Positions 33,171 through 46,199 of a stretch of DNA of 64,000 nucleotides are shown here, piece after piece. The translations under genes and the position numbers were made by a program. Origin of the DNA: Ecdyonurus torrentis (taxonomy: Eukaryota > Arthropoda > Insecta > Ephemeroptera > Heptageniidae); contig OX439137.1 of the NCBI GenBank assembly GCA_949318235.1, forward strand, positions 19,959,826 to 20,023,825, read 5' to 3'. The notes beneath the pieces are model-generated. The model had not been told where the DNA came from. It saw only the letters and a list, made by a program, of their open reading frames with translations, and made no database searches. Position 1 is the first letter of the stretch; every line of letters begins with the position of its first letter.

Positions 33171-33589
33171 ATAAACATAAGTTTTCAGTATATTAATCAG
33201 ATTTTTAAATGTTTTTACAATTTTGCACATTTTGCTGTCATGGTTGGGGTTTTACAAGTGTTACAAAATAAAATGTCACTTTATAAATGTTCATTTTTAA
33301 CGCTATATCTGGCAATAAAAAAAAATGAAACAAAAATCTAAATTTTGTTTTGTATAATTGCTATTGTTATTATGTTTTCACCGGTCGTTGAAATCTCCCT
33401 TACGAATTTAATACTTTGCAAATTAAAAATGAAAAATTATTTTTATTTAAAAAAAATTTAATGCAAATTTAAAGACGACTATTAAAAGCTACTATATTTA
33501 AAATTAGTATTTCAGTAATAGTTTTTCAAAGAGTGACTAATTAGTTAGTGACTTATTAATCCCCACTATTTTGAAAGTGTCAGAGTACA

Positions 33590-33880
33590 TATTATAGAAG
33601 TCAACGCTGTATGTAAGAGCTAAATAACATGTGGGTAGATATAGAAAAATGAATCATTTTACCAGTTGAAAAATGCTCAGTAAAATTTTATTTCAGAACA
33701 TTGATGCTTTTAACAGTTTGAATTAGGTTTTCAAAATAATGAAAACAACAAAATTAACTTATTTCCCAAAGAAAATTGCCAACAACCCACGTTTGTCCCA
33801 TGATGAACAATATTTTTCTTTGCTCAAGTATGGCGTCGAAGCGCATTCAGTATGACGTCATGTGCATACCCCTTATAGTT
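33590..33880 (+). mobile_element. GGGTG-family MITE, diverged
   Basis: AGTCAACGCTGTATGT at left and AAGTATGGCGTCGAAGCGCA plus TGACGTCA (33853-33860) at right identify the family. Confidence 0.6.
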
Positions 33881-34193
33881 AACACTAAATTGACGCTAGA
33901 TAAGTATTTTTTCAGTGTATAAATGAGTTACATTATAACAATTAAATTAGAACAAAGGAGAGTAAAAGCCAGTATATGGAGATTGAGCCAGAGACAGACA
34001 GAGGGACGGAGAGGTGTTAATTAAAAGGAGCGGCAATTAGCAGTGACTTCGTGCTTTTATTTCTCTCGTCTCAGTTTATTTACATCTCAATTACACTAAG
34101 AAATAATATCATTAAATGAAACTTATGAAAAGAAAAAAAAATAGCAAAAAACAACAACAACAATAATTTACTTAGACATTCAGCTATAGATAA

Positions 34194-34400
34194 TTAAATG
34201 CGTAGAACACCTTGAACACCTTGATCAAATACATTCCTAAATATCAACGTTGATTTGGCCGGAGTCATTTATTTCTAATTTATTTTCCATTCCTAAAATG
34301 GCAGTTGTGGGTTTGTGAATGGAAAATAAATTAGAAATCAATGACTATCAAATCAAATCAACTTTAATATTCAGGTATATTAGGATATTAGACATGTTTT
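34194..34400. mobile_element. Foldback family C copy abutting a family A2 element
   Basis: Starts TTAAATGCGTAGAACACC. The arms carry AACGTTGATTTGGCCGGAG and AAATCAACTTTAATATTC. The right tip is lost where the next TTAA element begins. Confidence 0.65.
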
Positions 34401-34760
34401 TTAAGACAGGAAATCATCTACTGTATTGCGGGATTTGACTAAAAAGTTGTAGAGAATGAAAAATCTGAAATTTTGCAAATTATTACATTAGGATTAAAAA
34501 TGTATAATGTTTTTAAAAATAAGACAGATATTAAATTAGGTTTTTTTATTTATTATTATTTTTTAAATTATTATTCTTTTAAAGTTTTAGTTCCATAAGA
34601 GCCCATACTAATTTTAATATCTATTTTATCTGATGGCCACGGGTTCAGAAATTTTTTATCAAAGGTATGGCTGTTACTATAAACTTTGAAACGGCATCAT
34701 AAAGTTTGGAAGTTTTCTTTTTTAGATTTTCATATACAAGCAATTTACAAAAACCCTTAA
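34401..34760 (-). mobile_element. TTAA MITE, family A2, reversed
   Basis: Begins TTAAGACAGGAAATCATCTA (reverse of the right end at 43191) and ends CCCTTAA. Body AGTTTTCTTTTTTAGATTTT is the reverse of the family block. Confidence 0.7.
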
Positions 34761-35000
34761 AATTGTTTTCAATTTATTAACATTGTTACTGATGAAGCTT
34801 TTTATTACAAGTGAACTACTAGAGGTAAAAATGTAAACCTAAATAAAATATGATATAATTACAATATAGCGTTGGTTTCATTTAGTTGTAACTTAATTAG
34901 AAAAAAGTTTAAAAAAACAATAAGAGAGTCACGTGATTATTGTTTATACTAATAATGAAGGTATTAATAGTATTAAATAGTAAACACAAGCACTTACGCA

Positions 35001-35330
35001 AAAAAAAAAAAAAAAAAAAAAAAAAAAGAAAAAGAAAAAGAAAAAGAAAAAAAAAGAAAAAAAAGAAAAGAAAAGAAAAGAAAAGAAAAGAAAAGAAAAG
35101 AAAAGAAAAGAAAAGAAAAGAAAAGAAAAGAAAAGAAAAGAAAAGAAAAGAAAAGAAAAAAAAAGAAAAGAAAAGAAAAGAAAAGAAAAGAAAAGAAAAG
35201 AAAAGAAAAGAAAAGAAAAGAAAAGAAAAGAAAAGAAAAGAAAAGAAAAGAAAAGAAAAGAAAAGAAAAAGAAAAGAAAAAAAAAAAAAAAGAAGAAGAA
35301 GAAGAAGAAGAAGAAGAAAGAAAAAGACAA
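35001..35330. repeat. (AAAAG)n tract flanked by poly(A) and (AAG)n
   Basis: Poly(A), then AAAAG units, then AAG units near 35291-35318. Open frames over it are artefacts. Confidence 0.98.
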
Positions 35331-35436
35331 ATAAAAAGAGGGGGTGCATTACTTCAAAATTCAAAAAATTTTATTTCATTTTTCTCTCCTACGATCAGTA
35401 TACAAATACAATGCATCTGCCAAGGTTAACATCTAC

Positions 35437-35660
35437 AGTTACGAATCCTAACTTATTTGAGATAAACACTTTTGAGTTATTATGAGCAGCTAAGCTAAAA
35501 TAATACCAAATTATTAACAATAACTAATTTAGCTTAACATAGCCTAAAATAACTCAAAATAACTTAAAGTAGCTATTTTTAATATTTTGCTAATATGCAT
35601 TATTTTAGCTGCTCATAATAACTTAAAAGTGTTAACTCAAAAAAGTTAGGATTCGTAACT
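35437..35660. mobile_element. Foldback element with AGTTACGAATCCTAAC ends
   Basis: Left AGTTACGAATCCTAACTT pairs with the right AAGTTAGGATTCGTAACT. Arms of about 70 bases also share TTATTATGAGCAGCTAA and its reverse. The loop is AT-rich. Probably a solitary MITE, as no second copy was seen. Confidence 0.7.
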
Positions 35661-36453
35661 TAAGTAATAATTTTTTATTATTTTTTTTTTGTGATCTAAT
35701 CGAAATTCAGTTAAACATTGGTGTAAATTAAAACATTAATATCGTCCATTCTACAATTATTATCAAAACTAGGATGCAATATTGTAGTATAAACTGTGTA
35801 AATTAATTTCTTTAAGTAGATTGGCTAACAATGTATCATTATTTTCATCTCTTAATATGCAAAATTTCAAATATTATTATTTTTATTATTATAAAGCAGT
35901 TTATTTAGTTTTCACAAATTCAGACAATTCAGTTTTAGCACATCAATAATTAGCTTACAAGATTAAATAATAAATATAACAATAATTCGTAATTGTATAC
36001 ACATTGTCCACACATATTATATTATTCACTTTTTATGAAATATGACTTAAGTTTTTTAATTTCGAAATAAATTCTTAAACAAATTAATTTACAGAACTAT
36101 TTATATTTTTTTATTGCATGCAAATTTGTATTAATAACTTACAACTAAACACCATGCTGGCATAATTATATAATTACTACGTGTTTAATTATGTCCGAGT
36201 GTAAATTTATATAATTCAATGAAAAATCAAATATTCTGCCAACAGATCATAAGTTAGAACTTCTTTTCAGAGATGGCGCTACATGTATCAAAATGTTAAA
36301 AAAATGATATTATAAAAAAAGTATTCACTGTACGTACTTTTTTAGTCTTTTTTTCTATTAAATTTTACAATGGCATTTTTGTTACAATATTGACACTTGA
36401 CAGTTCATTGATTGTTTTATTTATTTTTCATATATTTATTGCTAGGTTGATTA

Positions 36454-36455
36454 AG

Positions 36456-36520
<65 letters not shown>

Positions 36521-36521
36521 T
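36454..36521. repeat. (GATT)n microsatellite
   Basis: About 16 to 17 GATT units. Confidence 0.98.
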
Positions 36522-37048
36522 CCTTCAATTTTTCTTACTTAAACATTTCCTCAATATTGACAAAACGGTACAAAATTCAAAATAATATAAAAAATACTCT
36601 ATATGATTTAAACTAACTGTAAGGCTAACATAATTCTAGATAATTCTCCGTGAAACAGCAGAGATGACTGAGACTCAATTCGATATGAATAATATTATAT
36701 TTCCACACAATCAGTTTCTCCCGCAGCTACATTTTGCTCTGAGAATTTCAATTACGCATGCACTTGAGATTGGATGTACTTACTTCATGCATGTAAACTG
36801 CAGATTGATCGACTATTGATTATTGCATATAATTGCATATAAACTATTGATTATTGCAATAGTAAAAGTAGAAGGTGCAAACTGCAAAGTAACGCATGTC
36901 TGGTAATTACCAATAATCGATTTCTAGTGATGCCAGCTTATTTTATTGAATTTACCGAGTTATGTTTAATATAATAGCTAATTTTTTATATTTAATTATT
37001 ATTTATATTGAACATAAACACATGGTTGCATATTGGCTGCAATGTTGA

Positions 37049-37135
37049 GAGAGAGAGAGAGAGGGAGAGAGAGAGAGGGGCAGTATCACTCTGATAGAAA
37101 CGAAATGTGATAGAAACGAATTCTGTTCGACACTC
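37049..37135 (+). repeat. (GA)n plus GATAGAAACGAA repeat unit, copy 1
   Basis: GA tract followed by GATAGAAACGAAATGTGATA and GAATTCTGTTCGACA. The reverse-complement partner sits at 39880-40012, also next to a GA tract. Confidence 0.65.
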
Positions 37136-38854
37136 TGCGTGCACTCAGCTAAGACAGGTGTGCAGCGTGAATGCCGATTGCATTGATTGACACCTGAATC
37201 TAAGAGCTCTCTTTGAAAACATAATATAATGTATTATGATGTTTGATAAAAATAAAATAATGCAATCTAAAAGAATATTCTTATATAAGTATTATAAAAA
37301 TTATAATATGCTATAGTTTTTTCCGTGGATTAAATTAAGTCGTGCAATTATAAGACTATATTAAGTAATATTTTTTAATTTCTAATAATAATGCGTCATA
37401 ATAAACACTAATAATAATTAATGGATTATATAAAAATGATAATAAAAATAGAATTTGAATAAAAATGTTATAACAAAATGTTTATATAAAAAGGGTACAT
37501 GTGCGCGATACCTACATTCCTGCGGCGGAGGGGCAGAAGTCGCGCGAAAAACGGGAATGATTTGAAATTTTATTAACTAGCAAAGAAGGAGAAGAATGTT
37601 GAACTCATTTATGCCACAAAGAGTAAAGTTTAACATTTCCTATTTTATAAATATTCGGACCATTCATTCATAATATTTATTATTATTATTTAATTTTAGT
37701 TCAAAACAATCTTAAAAAAACTATAGACTTTGTTAGATAAGAGCATTATAATTAATATAAGTATAATAATTTTAGCAAAGTCCAAATAATTTAAAGTTTC
37801 TAAAAAACAAAAGGCAATTAATCCAAACTTTCATTGATACATCGCGCTCTTACGTACGATATTTCTTTCGGAAACGCGCGATAAAAAAATCGTAATTAAA
37901 TTTGACTAAGTAAATGCCATCTCGATCATATAATTAACTAAAATTACATGAATTGTTGCTGCATGCATGTGCTGTGCATCAAATAAAAGGTATAAATAAA
38001 AAATAATAATAGTAAAAGTGGCTTGATTAGAAAAATAGTTTTAAAAACAAGTTCCGATATTGCACAAAATTTAATTTTCTTTCATTTTTGCCAATTATTT
38101 TATTTTTTATTTAAAAAATATATATGTTGGCAATAATTGCCGAATTCACTCATTGACCGAAATAATCAGAGTAAATTTTGCTTTTACGGTGAGATATTTA
38201 ATGCGGTTTATACTTACATTTTTTTTTTTTTTAATAAAATAAATTAGTTTTAACTTTACTTCCAACATTCGTGAATAAAATGAAATGCATAATAATAACA
38301 CAAAGCACTAATAATAATAATGAACCATGAATGCACATTTTTACCTCATAATTAAAGTTAAGTGAATAATTTTTTTTTTATTATTAAACACAATAAGTTG
38401 AATACCACGTCTGCTCAACTCGATCAAAATTGAATACTAACAGAATATTACTATAAACTATGATGATGTGCGCACAGGTTAAAGTCTAAATTACAAAAAG
38501 CCTTTTTATACCTTCAGAGAAAAATATAAGATAGTATTATATGACAATAGTTTATAAAGTAACAAATTATTTTTATTTGATTTTTTTCATCCAGATAAAA
38601 TATTATTATCAAAAATAATATTGTATTTTCATGGTTGTAATATCAAACACATATTATTTTATGGTTTTACGTTTTTGTTTTAAATCCACTGGATATTTAT
38701 AATTATTAGTTATTACTAAAATAATTAAAAAAAAGTCAAAACAATTTAAAATAACTTGTTACGCCTTTCAACTCAACTTAAAAATAGTATCAATTTCCAA
38801 CTTTTTCGTTCATTTTTTTAGTTCAAAATTTATGTTTCTATCACATTTTGAGAA

Positions 38855-39195
38855 TTAACCTCAGACCTGGAAAAATCGAAATATCTCAAGATTGACTAGA
38901 TAACTTTTTAAAAAAATTCAAGGTAACAATAAAGTTAAAAAAAAAAAAAAAAAAGATGATCTACAAGCTCTAGTCAAAACATTGAATAGTCATAGGCATG
39001 AATAAAATTGATTTTGAATTTCGCGGCAAAATAAAAAATGGTTAAAAATTAATTGCGAGAAATATATGAAGTACAAAGAAATAATACTTGAACTTTTATT
39101 TTTTAAAAATGAGATGCATCCAAAAATCATTTTCAAAATATTTTACTATCATTTTTTTTTTTGAAAAATAGGGGGCGTGCCAGGACTGAGGTTAA
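38855..39195. mobile_element. TTAA-ended MITE, family G
   Basis: Starts TTAACCTCAGACCTGG and ends CCAGGACTGAGGTTAA, a 16-base inverted repeat with one mismatch. 341 bases, no coding capacity. Fragments near 25148 and 31905. Confidence 0.75.
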
Positions 39196-39879
39196 CCCTC
39201 TAAGTATATTAATTGCAGACATGTTTCTCGTATTTCTGAGGAAATTCATTTATCTTGGACCCGTGCAAATATTAATGTTCAATAAACTTTTTCTTTAAAA
39301 ATTGTGCAGGCTGTATAATTGCGAGAGTATTTATTTATTATTTTTTTTTTTTTTGCATACTTTATAGAGGCGCGCAGTTTTGTTTTTGTTTTTTTCCACC
39401 ACCGCGATATTTTTCTAGTACTGTATTATTTGTTATTGTAGCGCGTGTTTTTATTTCAAACAGTTTATGAATCATTTATTTTAATATACTTTAGCGGAGC
39501 AAATAAATATTAATTTTTGACGTAAATTTAACTTTTTTTTATATAAATCATATACGTATGTATTTACGGCATTTTTCAGTATAATTTCGTTATAACGAGT
39601 AGCGATTCCCGAGGTCCCTTGAATTTTATTTCCTTATGTTTAAACAGTATAATGATTTTAATATTTCACGGCTTTATAGTTTCATCAACGGAAAACATGC
39701 AATTTTTAATTAATCCATGATAATAGTTAGTATTTCATTTTTATAAAATGAAAATAAAAATAATAATAAATAAAAATCTAAACATGTCAACATATTATTA
39801 TCCTTGCACTTTAATAATAACAATAACTATAACAATGCATGCTACCTGCGCGCATACCTGTTTCGAGATAGGGAATTTA

Positions 39880-39952
39880 ACATTGTCGAACAGAATTCGT
39901 TTCTAACAAAATACGCTTCTATCACATTTCGTTTCTATCACATTGCTCCCCC

Positions 39953-40012
<60 letters not shown>
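39880..40012 (-). repeat. GATAGAAACGAA repeat unit, copy 2, with (GA)n
   Basis: TGTCGAACAGAATTCGTTTC and TATCACATTTCGTTTCTATC are the reverse complement of the 37080-37135 block. GA tract at 39956-40012. Confidence 0.65.
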
Positions 40013-40013
<1 letters not shown>

Positions 40014-40029
40014 AAGTACTAATGAAATT

Positions 40030-40117
40030 TGACCGTTCGTTCGTTCGTTCGTTCGTTCGTTCGTTCGTTCGTTCGTTTGTTCGTTCGTTCGTTCGTTCGT
40101 TCTTTCATTCATTCATT
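40030..40117. repeat. (GTTC)n-(ATTC)n microsatellite
   Basis: GTTC units with one GTTT variant, then ATTC units, parallel to 5186-5286. Confidence 0.97.
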
Positions 40118-40844
40118 CACTTACTTATATCCCCCACACATAACTATAACCTCCATCACGAGACTTCCTAACCTAATTCCTCCAATAATTTCCACAACAC
40201 GCACATCATAATGGACGACTAATAATTATTACAATACATTGAATCATTATTAATTACAATTAAATTAAGCTTAGGCACGAAGTTAGTAAAACAAATAATG
40301 TATCAGTTTATTTATATTCTTGTTCTCACAGCGGGATTGTTACATACAATGACTAATGGCTCAATATTAATAATATTATACTATATATAGCAATTTTATA
40401 CTTATATACTTAATATGTGCAGTGATTTAGTTTTGTAATTTTTAATTAGAGAGAGAGAGAGAGAGTATATAGACCACCAATTGCGAAAAAACTTTAATAT
40501 AATTTGTCTTGTTATAAATTTGAGATAATTCATTAATTTCTCAATTAAATATTATATTAATTTTAATATATCGTTTAATTTAAGTTTTTTAGTTTAGCTA
40601 AGGTTATGAAATTCCATTACTGATAAGTGTGTTTTCTGAAAGATCTTCTTTATTTCTTTGTTCTTTATGTATTTTTTTTTTAATTGGATTCGATCTACTA
40701 TCACTTTTAATGCTACGAACGGTCTAATTTTTAATCCGATCACAACTTCAAGAAGTTGAAAAATATTCAGAACATATAAAAAAAAATTAATATTTATGCT
40801 TAACTATTTTCATCAACATTGTTTAAGCATTTCAATAATATTTT

Positions 40845-41010
40845 TTAAATCCTGCATAATTCATGTACTATATACAATAAAAATTATGTTTTACGGCATA
40901 ATTATTTATGTTGTTCATTGTTCTATAATATAGTAACTTTTGTGCTATAATGCCATTAGGAATTAATGCAGCATAAATTAAGTTCTTTATTCTTCTCGTG
41001 AAGGAGCTTT
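40845..41010. mobile_element. GCATAA-rich palindromic element, partial
   Basis: Contains CCTGCATAATTCATGTACTA, CGGCATAATTATTTATGTTG and AGCATAAATTAAGTTC. Confidence 0.55.
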
Positions 41011-41113
41011 AGTAATAAATAAAAATAATAATAAAAATAATAATGGAGTGTTCTTTTCAAGTGAAATGCAATGGGTTTATTTTTTCTGAGCGCTCGTCAT
41101 TAATTTGTTTTAG

Positions 41114-41150
41114 TTTTTTTTTTTTTTTTTTTTTTTTGGGGGGGGGGGGG
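41114..41150. repeat. Poly(T) running into poly(G)
   Basis: About 24 T then 13 G; same pattern as 22443-22498. Confidence 0.95.
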
Positions 41151-41324
41151 TGAAAATAACATAATAGAAAAAATTGTGATCAAATACTCTAACATCTTAA
41201 TTTAATCGTCTCGTATTTTTGTGTTCTTCATCTGATAGTGATCGAGGGAGAACTCGATTAATCGGATCTTAATAAAAAATTAAAAACTGTGATCGAACAC
41301 ATACTACATATTATACTTACATAC

Positions 41325-41362
<38 letters not shown>

Positions 41363-42195
41363 CTTTGAGGCAATAAATTAACTTAATATACAATGTCTGT
41401 ACATGATATAAAAATCATAAACATGATATTTTATGTTTGAATATTAAATTTCATTTTTTATGATAAAAAAAGTGCATCATAAAGTTGCACATTGCAGTGT
41501 ATTATTGCATTATTTGCTAATAAAAATCATGATTTTTACATAAAATGTTGATTTTTTATGTTCAATATATTATAAAAATAAGATATTAAATTTTGTAACA
41601 TTCTTGTTCGTAATATATTTATATATACAATATAAACCCATAGTTAAGAAAACGGTATTTGCATATGAATTACATACTGCAGTGAAAGTTATTGCATTTT
41701 AAAAGACCTTTAATATTTAAATCTCGTTATTTTATATATTTTTATTATCAATTATAAGTAATAATAATAATTATATTTATATATAAATTGAAAAAAGTAT
41801 TTTAGATATTAATTTGTTTTTATATTTTGTTTTTATTATTTAGATTTTAAATTTTAGCTGAATTCTTTTTATTGTGAATTTTAAAGCATTTTTAATTTAA
41901 AATATGGTTAGTAATGAATGAACATAAACCAAGAACTTCACAAGTTTTTTTTTTTTTTTTTTTTTTTTTTTGGTATTATATTCTGAAAGATAGCAAGGTC
42001 CTAAATCGATTGACGTGTGATTTTGTAGTTTTTGAGCGTTTAGATTTCCAATTTTGATATCATGGAGTTGTATCGAGATTTTTTAAACTTTATACTGAAC
42101 TCAAAATAGTATAAGGTCTTAATCTAATAATATATAATAAAAAACTATAATATTATACATCTTTGTATTTTTTTTTTAAATCTATAAACTGCCTG

Positions 42196-42406
42196 CACGG
42201 AAAGAATAAATCACGTAATTTATGCTGTATTTATGTCATTATAGCATAAATTATGCTAAATTAGAACAATATAAATAATTATGCTATGCAATTTATGCTA
42301 TATAACATAATTATTATGCAGTATAGCATAAATTTTGCCGCATTGAACAAACTGTGCTGAAAATGAGCTGACATAATTATTACGTATTTATTTTTATCTT
42401 TGTGCG
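42196..42406. mobile_element. GCATAA-rich palindromic element, best-preserved copy
   Basis: Ends CACGGAAAGAATAAATCACG and, reversed, CGCACAAAGATAAAAATAAA; just inside, both arms have a (A/C)CGTAAT motif. The interior alternates GCATAAATTATGC-like half sites. At least a dozen diverged copies occur in the window; no coding capacity. Confidence 0.7.
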
Positions 42407-42847
42407 TAAAGCAATTTTATTATTTCACATTATCCTTTTTAACTGCATTATATTTAAAGCTAACAAAAAGTACATTTAAAAAAAATATATGTCATACTTT
42501 TATGACTATTTAAGCAGTAACATACTATATATACAATTTAATTGAAAATAAAACAATATGTATACGTATAATACGTAACCCCAGTATAACAAAGCAGGTC
42601 ATAATATTAATGACAATTTCTTATAAGGCAAAGTTGAAGAGTAGAAATATAAAATGTTATGACATCACACAGGTAAAGTTACAATAATATTTTGTAGTGA
42701 TATTAATTGTAGTCAAGACAATAGTAAGACCAGAGGAATGTAACTTAACATCAATGTTCTAACACACCTCGCTTGGTGTTGCTACTGGAACATACACGGA
42801 GAGAAAACTACCCATATAGAATGCAGGAAATGTTGTAAGAAATAATG

Positions 42848-43191
42848 TTAAGGATTGTACTGTATATAGATGGCTTGTATCTCAAAATCTAAAAAGAAAA
42901 CTTCCAAATTTTATGATGCCACTTGAAAGTTAACAGTGACAGCTACCTATGATAAAATTTTCAGAACCCGTGACCATTAGATGAAAGAGAAATTAATTAT
43001 TGAAATTAACATGGGCTCTTATGGTACTAAAACTTCAAAAAATCATAATTAAAAATCTAGCATGCTGAACCCCCAAAAGTTTTACATTTTTGAAGATACC
43101 ATATCCTAATGTACCACTGTACAAAATTTCAGATTTTTCTGTCTTTACAGCTTTTTAGTCAAATCCCGCAGTAGCTGATTTCCCGCCTTAA
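42848..43191 (+). mobile_element. TTAA MITE, family A2, both ends intact
   Basis: Begins TTAAGGATTGTACTG and ends GATTTCCCGCCTTAA; 344 bases. Reference copy for 24051, 34401 and 53948. Confidence 0.75.
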
Positions 43192-43328
43192 ATCAAATAG
43201 ATCACTATAGTATCCACATGACGTTATACTGAATGCGCTTTGACGCCATAATGCATGGGTATATGAACAACATTGCTCAGCTAGGAGGAAAGTTGTTTTT
43301 TCTATGTTCTTTGGAAAATCAGTTTTTT

Positions 43329-43548
43329 TTTATCAGAAATTTCAATTTATGCAACCCGCACAACATTTTTATACTAATTTTCTTACGTCAGAAACATGAA
43401 TAGTCATGCAAATTGCATACTTAACAGTATTTTCACGCTCTCTCGTGGGGCTACATTAAAATTTGGTAAAAATTGTCGACAGCTTTAAAAATCCCATTTC
43501 GTGTTTATTCATTAAGAAGCACGTGTTGTTTTATGTATATGACTTTAA
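43329..43548 (-). mobile_element. TTAA MITE, family B, reversed, partial
   Basis: Contains ATGCAACCCGCACAACATTT and ends ATGACTTTAATA, with the outer part missing. A family H fragment (CAATCGATTCAGGACAATGT) follows to about 43640. Confidence 0.6.
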
Positions 43549-43844
43549 TAAACTTAAAAATTAAAAACTTGCATATCAATCGATTCAGGACAATGTTTTC
43601 TATTAGAATATCAAATAAAATTACTCTTTAATTTTTTTTAGTCTTATTTATTGAGTAAAACTTGACATTTATTTTTTTTCAGTGTAAATAGTACATTAAA
43701 CATATAAACAAGTAATAAAATTGTGTTGCGTGTTGTTATATTGTTATACTACCATGCTAACTTTGCGGGTGGGTTGAAGAGCAATCCCAAATGATGAGTC
43801 AGTCAATTATTTCTTACTGTCTCTAAATTCCAAGTGTATCCATT

Positions 43845-44231
43845 ATATAGGGTGTATGCACATGACGTCATACTGAATGCGCTTCGACGCTATTATAGGG
43901 TGATTTCATTCATGTTAAAGTCGAGGTCATAAGTGAGTTCTAAATAATAACATTGGCCGGTATAGAAATATGGTACATTTTGCAGTTTAAAAATATTTTT
44001 TTTTTTTTTTTTTTTTTTTTTTGAGAGCATTGATGCTGTTAACAGGTTGAATTAGTATCTAAATTATGCAAGAAAAATAAAAATGACCAAAAAATGGCTA
44101 ATTCTCCAAAGAAAATAGCCTAAAACTATGTTTGTCTTATGCTGAGCAATGTTATTCATTCCTCAAGATCCCATTTCGTGTTTATTCATTAAAAAGCACA
44201 TGTTGTTATATGTGGTCTATGGCTTTAACTT
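43845..44231. mobile_element. GGGTG MITE joined to fragments of itself and of family B
   Basis: 43848-43892 is an inverted end fragment (ATAGGGTGTATGCACATGA). 43893-44165 is a body starting ATAGGGTGATTTCATTCATG. 44166-44231 is the tail of family B reversed (GATCCCATTTCGTGTTTATT). Confidence 0.6.
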
Positions 44232-44283
44232 TGCAGTCTCTGCTTTGGGTGTGGAGATTAAAACTTTGTTTGCAATCTAAACT

Positions 44284-44764
44284 AGAGAGAGAGAGAGAGA
44301 GAGAGACAGATGAGAGAGAGGGTGAGAGTATGACATAAAACATAAGCTTCAACTATACTCTAAAAACTCATGTGCTACCTCGCAACCTATAAAGAGGACT
44401 CAAAGTATTTCAAGCTAATTATTCACCACTACAGTATTGAAAGGCATTTAAAATAGTTTCATTGAAAGTCGCTATACAAGATACGAGAGAAGAAAAAACC
44501 GCACCTTTTAAAACTACATTAAAAGTAGTAATTAGATTTCATTAAAAAAAAAAAAGGAAATGAAATAATCAAATAAGAAAGAATACTGACATGTTATTAA
44601 AAATAATTTTCTTTTTGAAATTTTTTTGAATTTTCATTAAACGAAAACGGTAAGTATATTTTATTTCATTTTTATTGGTAAAAAGATGACTAGGAAAAGA
44701 TTTTGTTTACTTTTTACTCTTTTTAGTATTATAATATTATTGATATAAATTTTTGTTACAACAA

Positions 44765-44811
<47 letters not shown>
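44284..44811. repeat. Two (GA)n tracts
   Basis: GA at 44284-44306 and 44767-44811; unremarkable AT-rich sequence between. Confidence 0.95.
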
Positions 44812-44817
<6 letters not shown>

Positions 44818-44819
44818 AT

Positions 44820-46190
44820 TGTGTAAAACTCAAATATTGACATTTTAAAAAAATGAGATTGATTAATCTCATTGATTGATTAATTAAATTTTATTGTTTT
44901 TTTACGTTGAATTAAAATTTAATTATATATATATATAAAAATCTGTATTTAATTAGATTTTATGATTAAATGACCTTATATTTTGTTATGCCAAACAATT
45001 TATAAAACGATTTACCTTTGCCTTTACACACATTTTAATTTTTTTTTATAAAATTATAGGATTAATATGAAATACGTCAAAAATGTTAAAAAAAAAAAAA
45101 AAAGAGGAATTCAAAATCTTGAAGTTTTTTTTTTTTTTTTTTAATGTTATTTACCCTATTTTTATAAAATTTCCTTTCCTTTCATGGCATTGTATTCCGT
45201 TTCAGTATGTCACATAATTTCATTTCAGAAGATAGAAAATCAAAATCATTATTTGAAGAAGAAAAAACTACAAATTTAAAACTTTAACAAATAAACTAGT
45301 TATAATTAAAAAAGCTTCAGAAAAGTTGTCATAAAATTAAGATAATCTTTAAAATAAAATATTGAAATAAAAATTTGATTTAAAGCTTTAATTAGAAGTA
45401 TAATGAAACACGTGCTATAGTGTTGAAAATTTAACAATACAAAAATATGATAATACAAATATTAATGAATTTTGACATGTTTTACAATTCAAATTTAAAT
45501 TATACGTCTCGAAACTAAAAAATACTATATATTATTATTTTTTTATTAGTGATTGTCAAATCACATAATGTCGAGTAATGTTTAAGTGGACAAAAGAAGA
45601 TCGACCAACAAACAAAAGAATAATGAAAAGCGTTTTTAGGGTGGATCAAGGTTATATTCCTTACGTGTTACAGACAAAAAAAAAAAAAAAAAAAAAAAAA
45701 AACTTGTATTGTGATGTATGTATATTAATATAAACTTTTCACTTTTTATTATAATGGAATAATGTTTTATTTAGCTGGTCATTGTTAGCTAAATATGTTG
45801 TTATAAAATTGGAACTTTGTTTCATCTGTATCGTATATGCTCTGTCTCTCCCTTTCTCTGTTTCTCTCTCCCAAACAAAATTAGACGGTTAAAGAAAATG
45901 GAATATTTTCTCCAAATAAAAACTTTTTTTTTTTCCTTTTTTGAGCTTAAATTTTTTTTGGCATATTTTACATTTTATTAAAAATAGTGGCGGTAAAGTG
46001 AATCTGACAAGTGAGATTAAAATAAATGAAATGTATTTTAATAATAATAATAAAAAAAGTTACTACATCTTGAAAGTTTATAAAGTACTATGATATGATT
46101 GTAGTAATAAAAGAATTTGAAATTTCAATTATATGAGTATATTTTAATGTACAAACTTAAATTATGATTCGAGATTTTTAAATTATAATT
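44820..46190. other. Intergenic AT-rich sequence without recognised gene
   Basis: Only poly(A)/poly(T) runs (45092, 45126, 45676-45702). Nothing coding seen. Confidence 0.6.
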
Positions 46191-46199
46191 TTAATAAAT

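Larger units (their letters stand above)
35700..38850. other. Intergenic AT-rich sequence without recognised gene
   Basis: Contains only the GATT tract at 36454 and the GATAGAAACGAA unit at 37049. No frame of plausible coding quality on either strand; the stretch 37490-37560 is somewhat GC-richer without an open frame. Confidence 0.6.

Noticed and set aside
36454..36521. CRISPR-like regular repeats
   Set aside because: A simple GATT microsatellite without spacers, in a eukaryotic genome.
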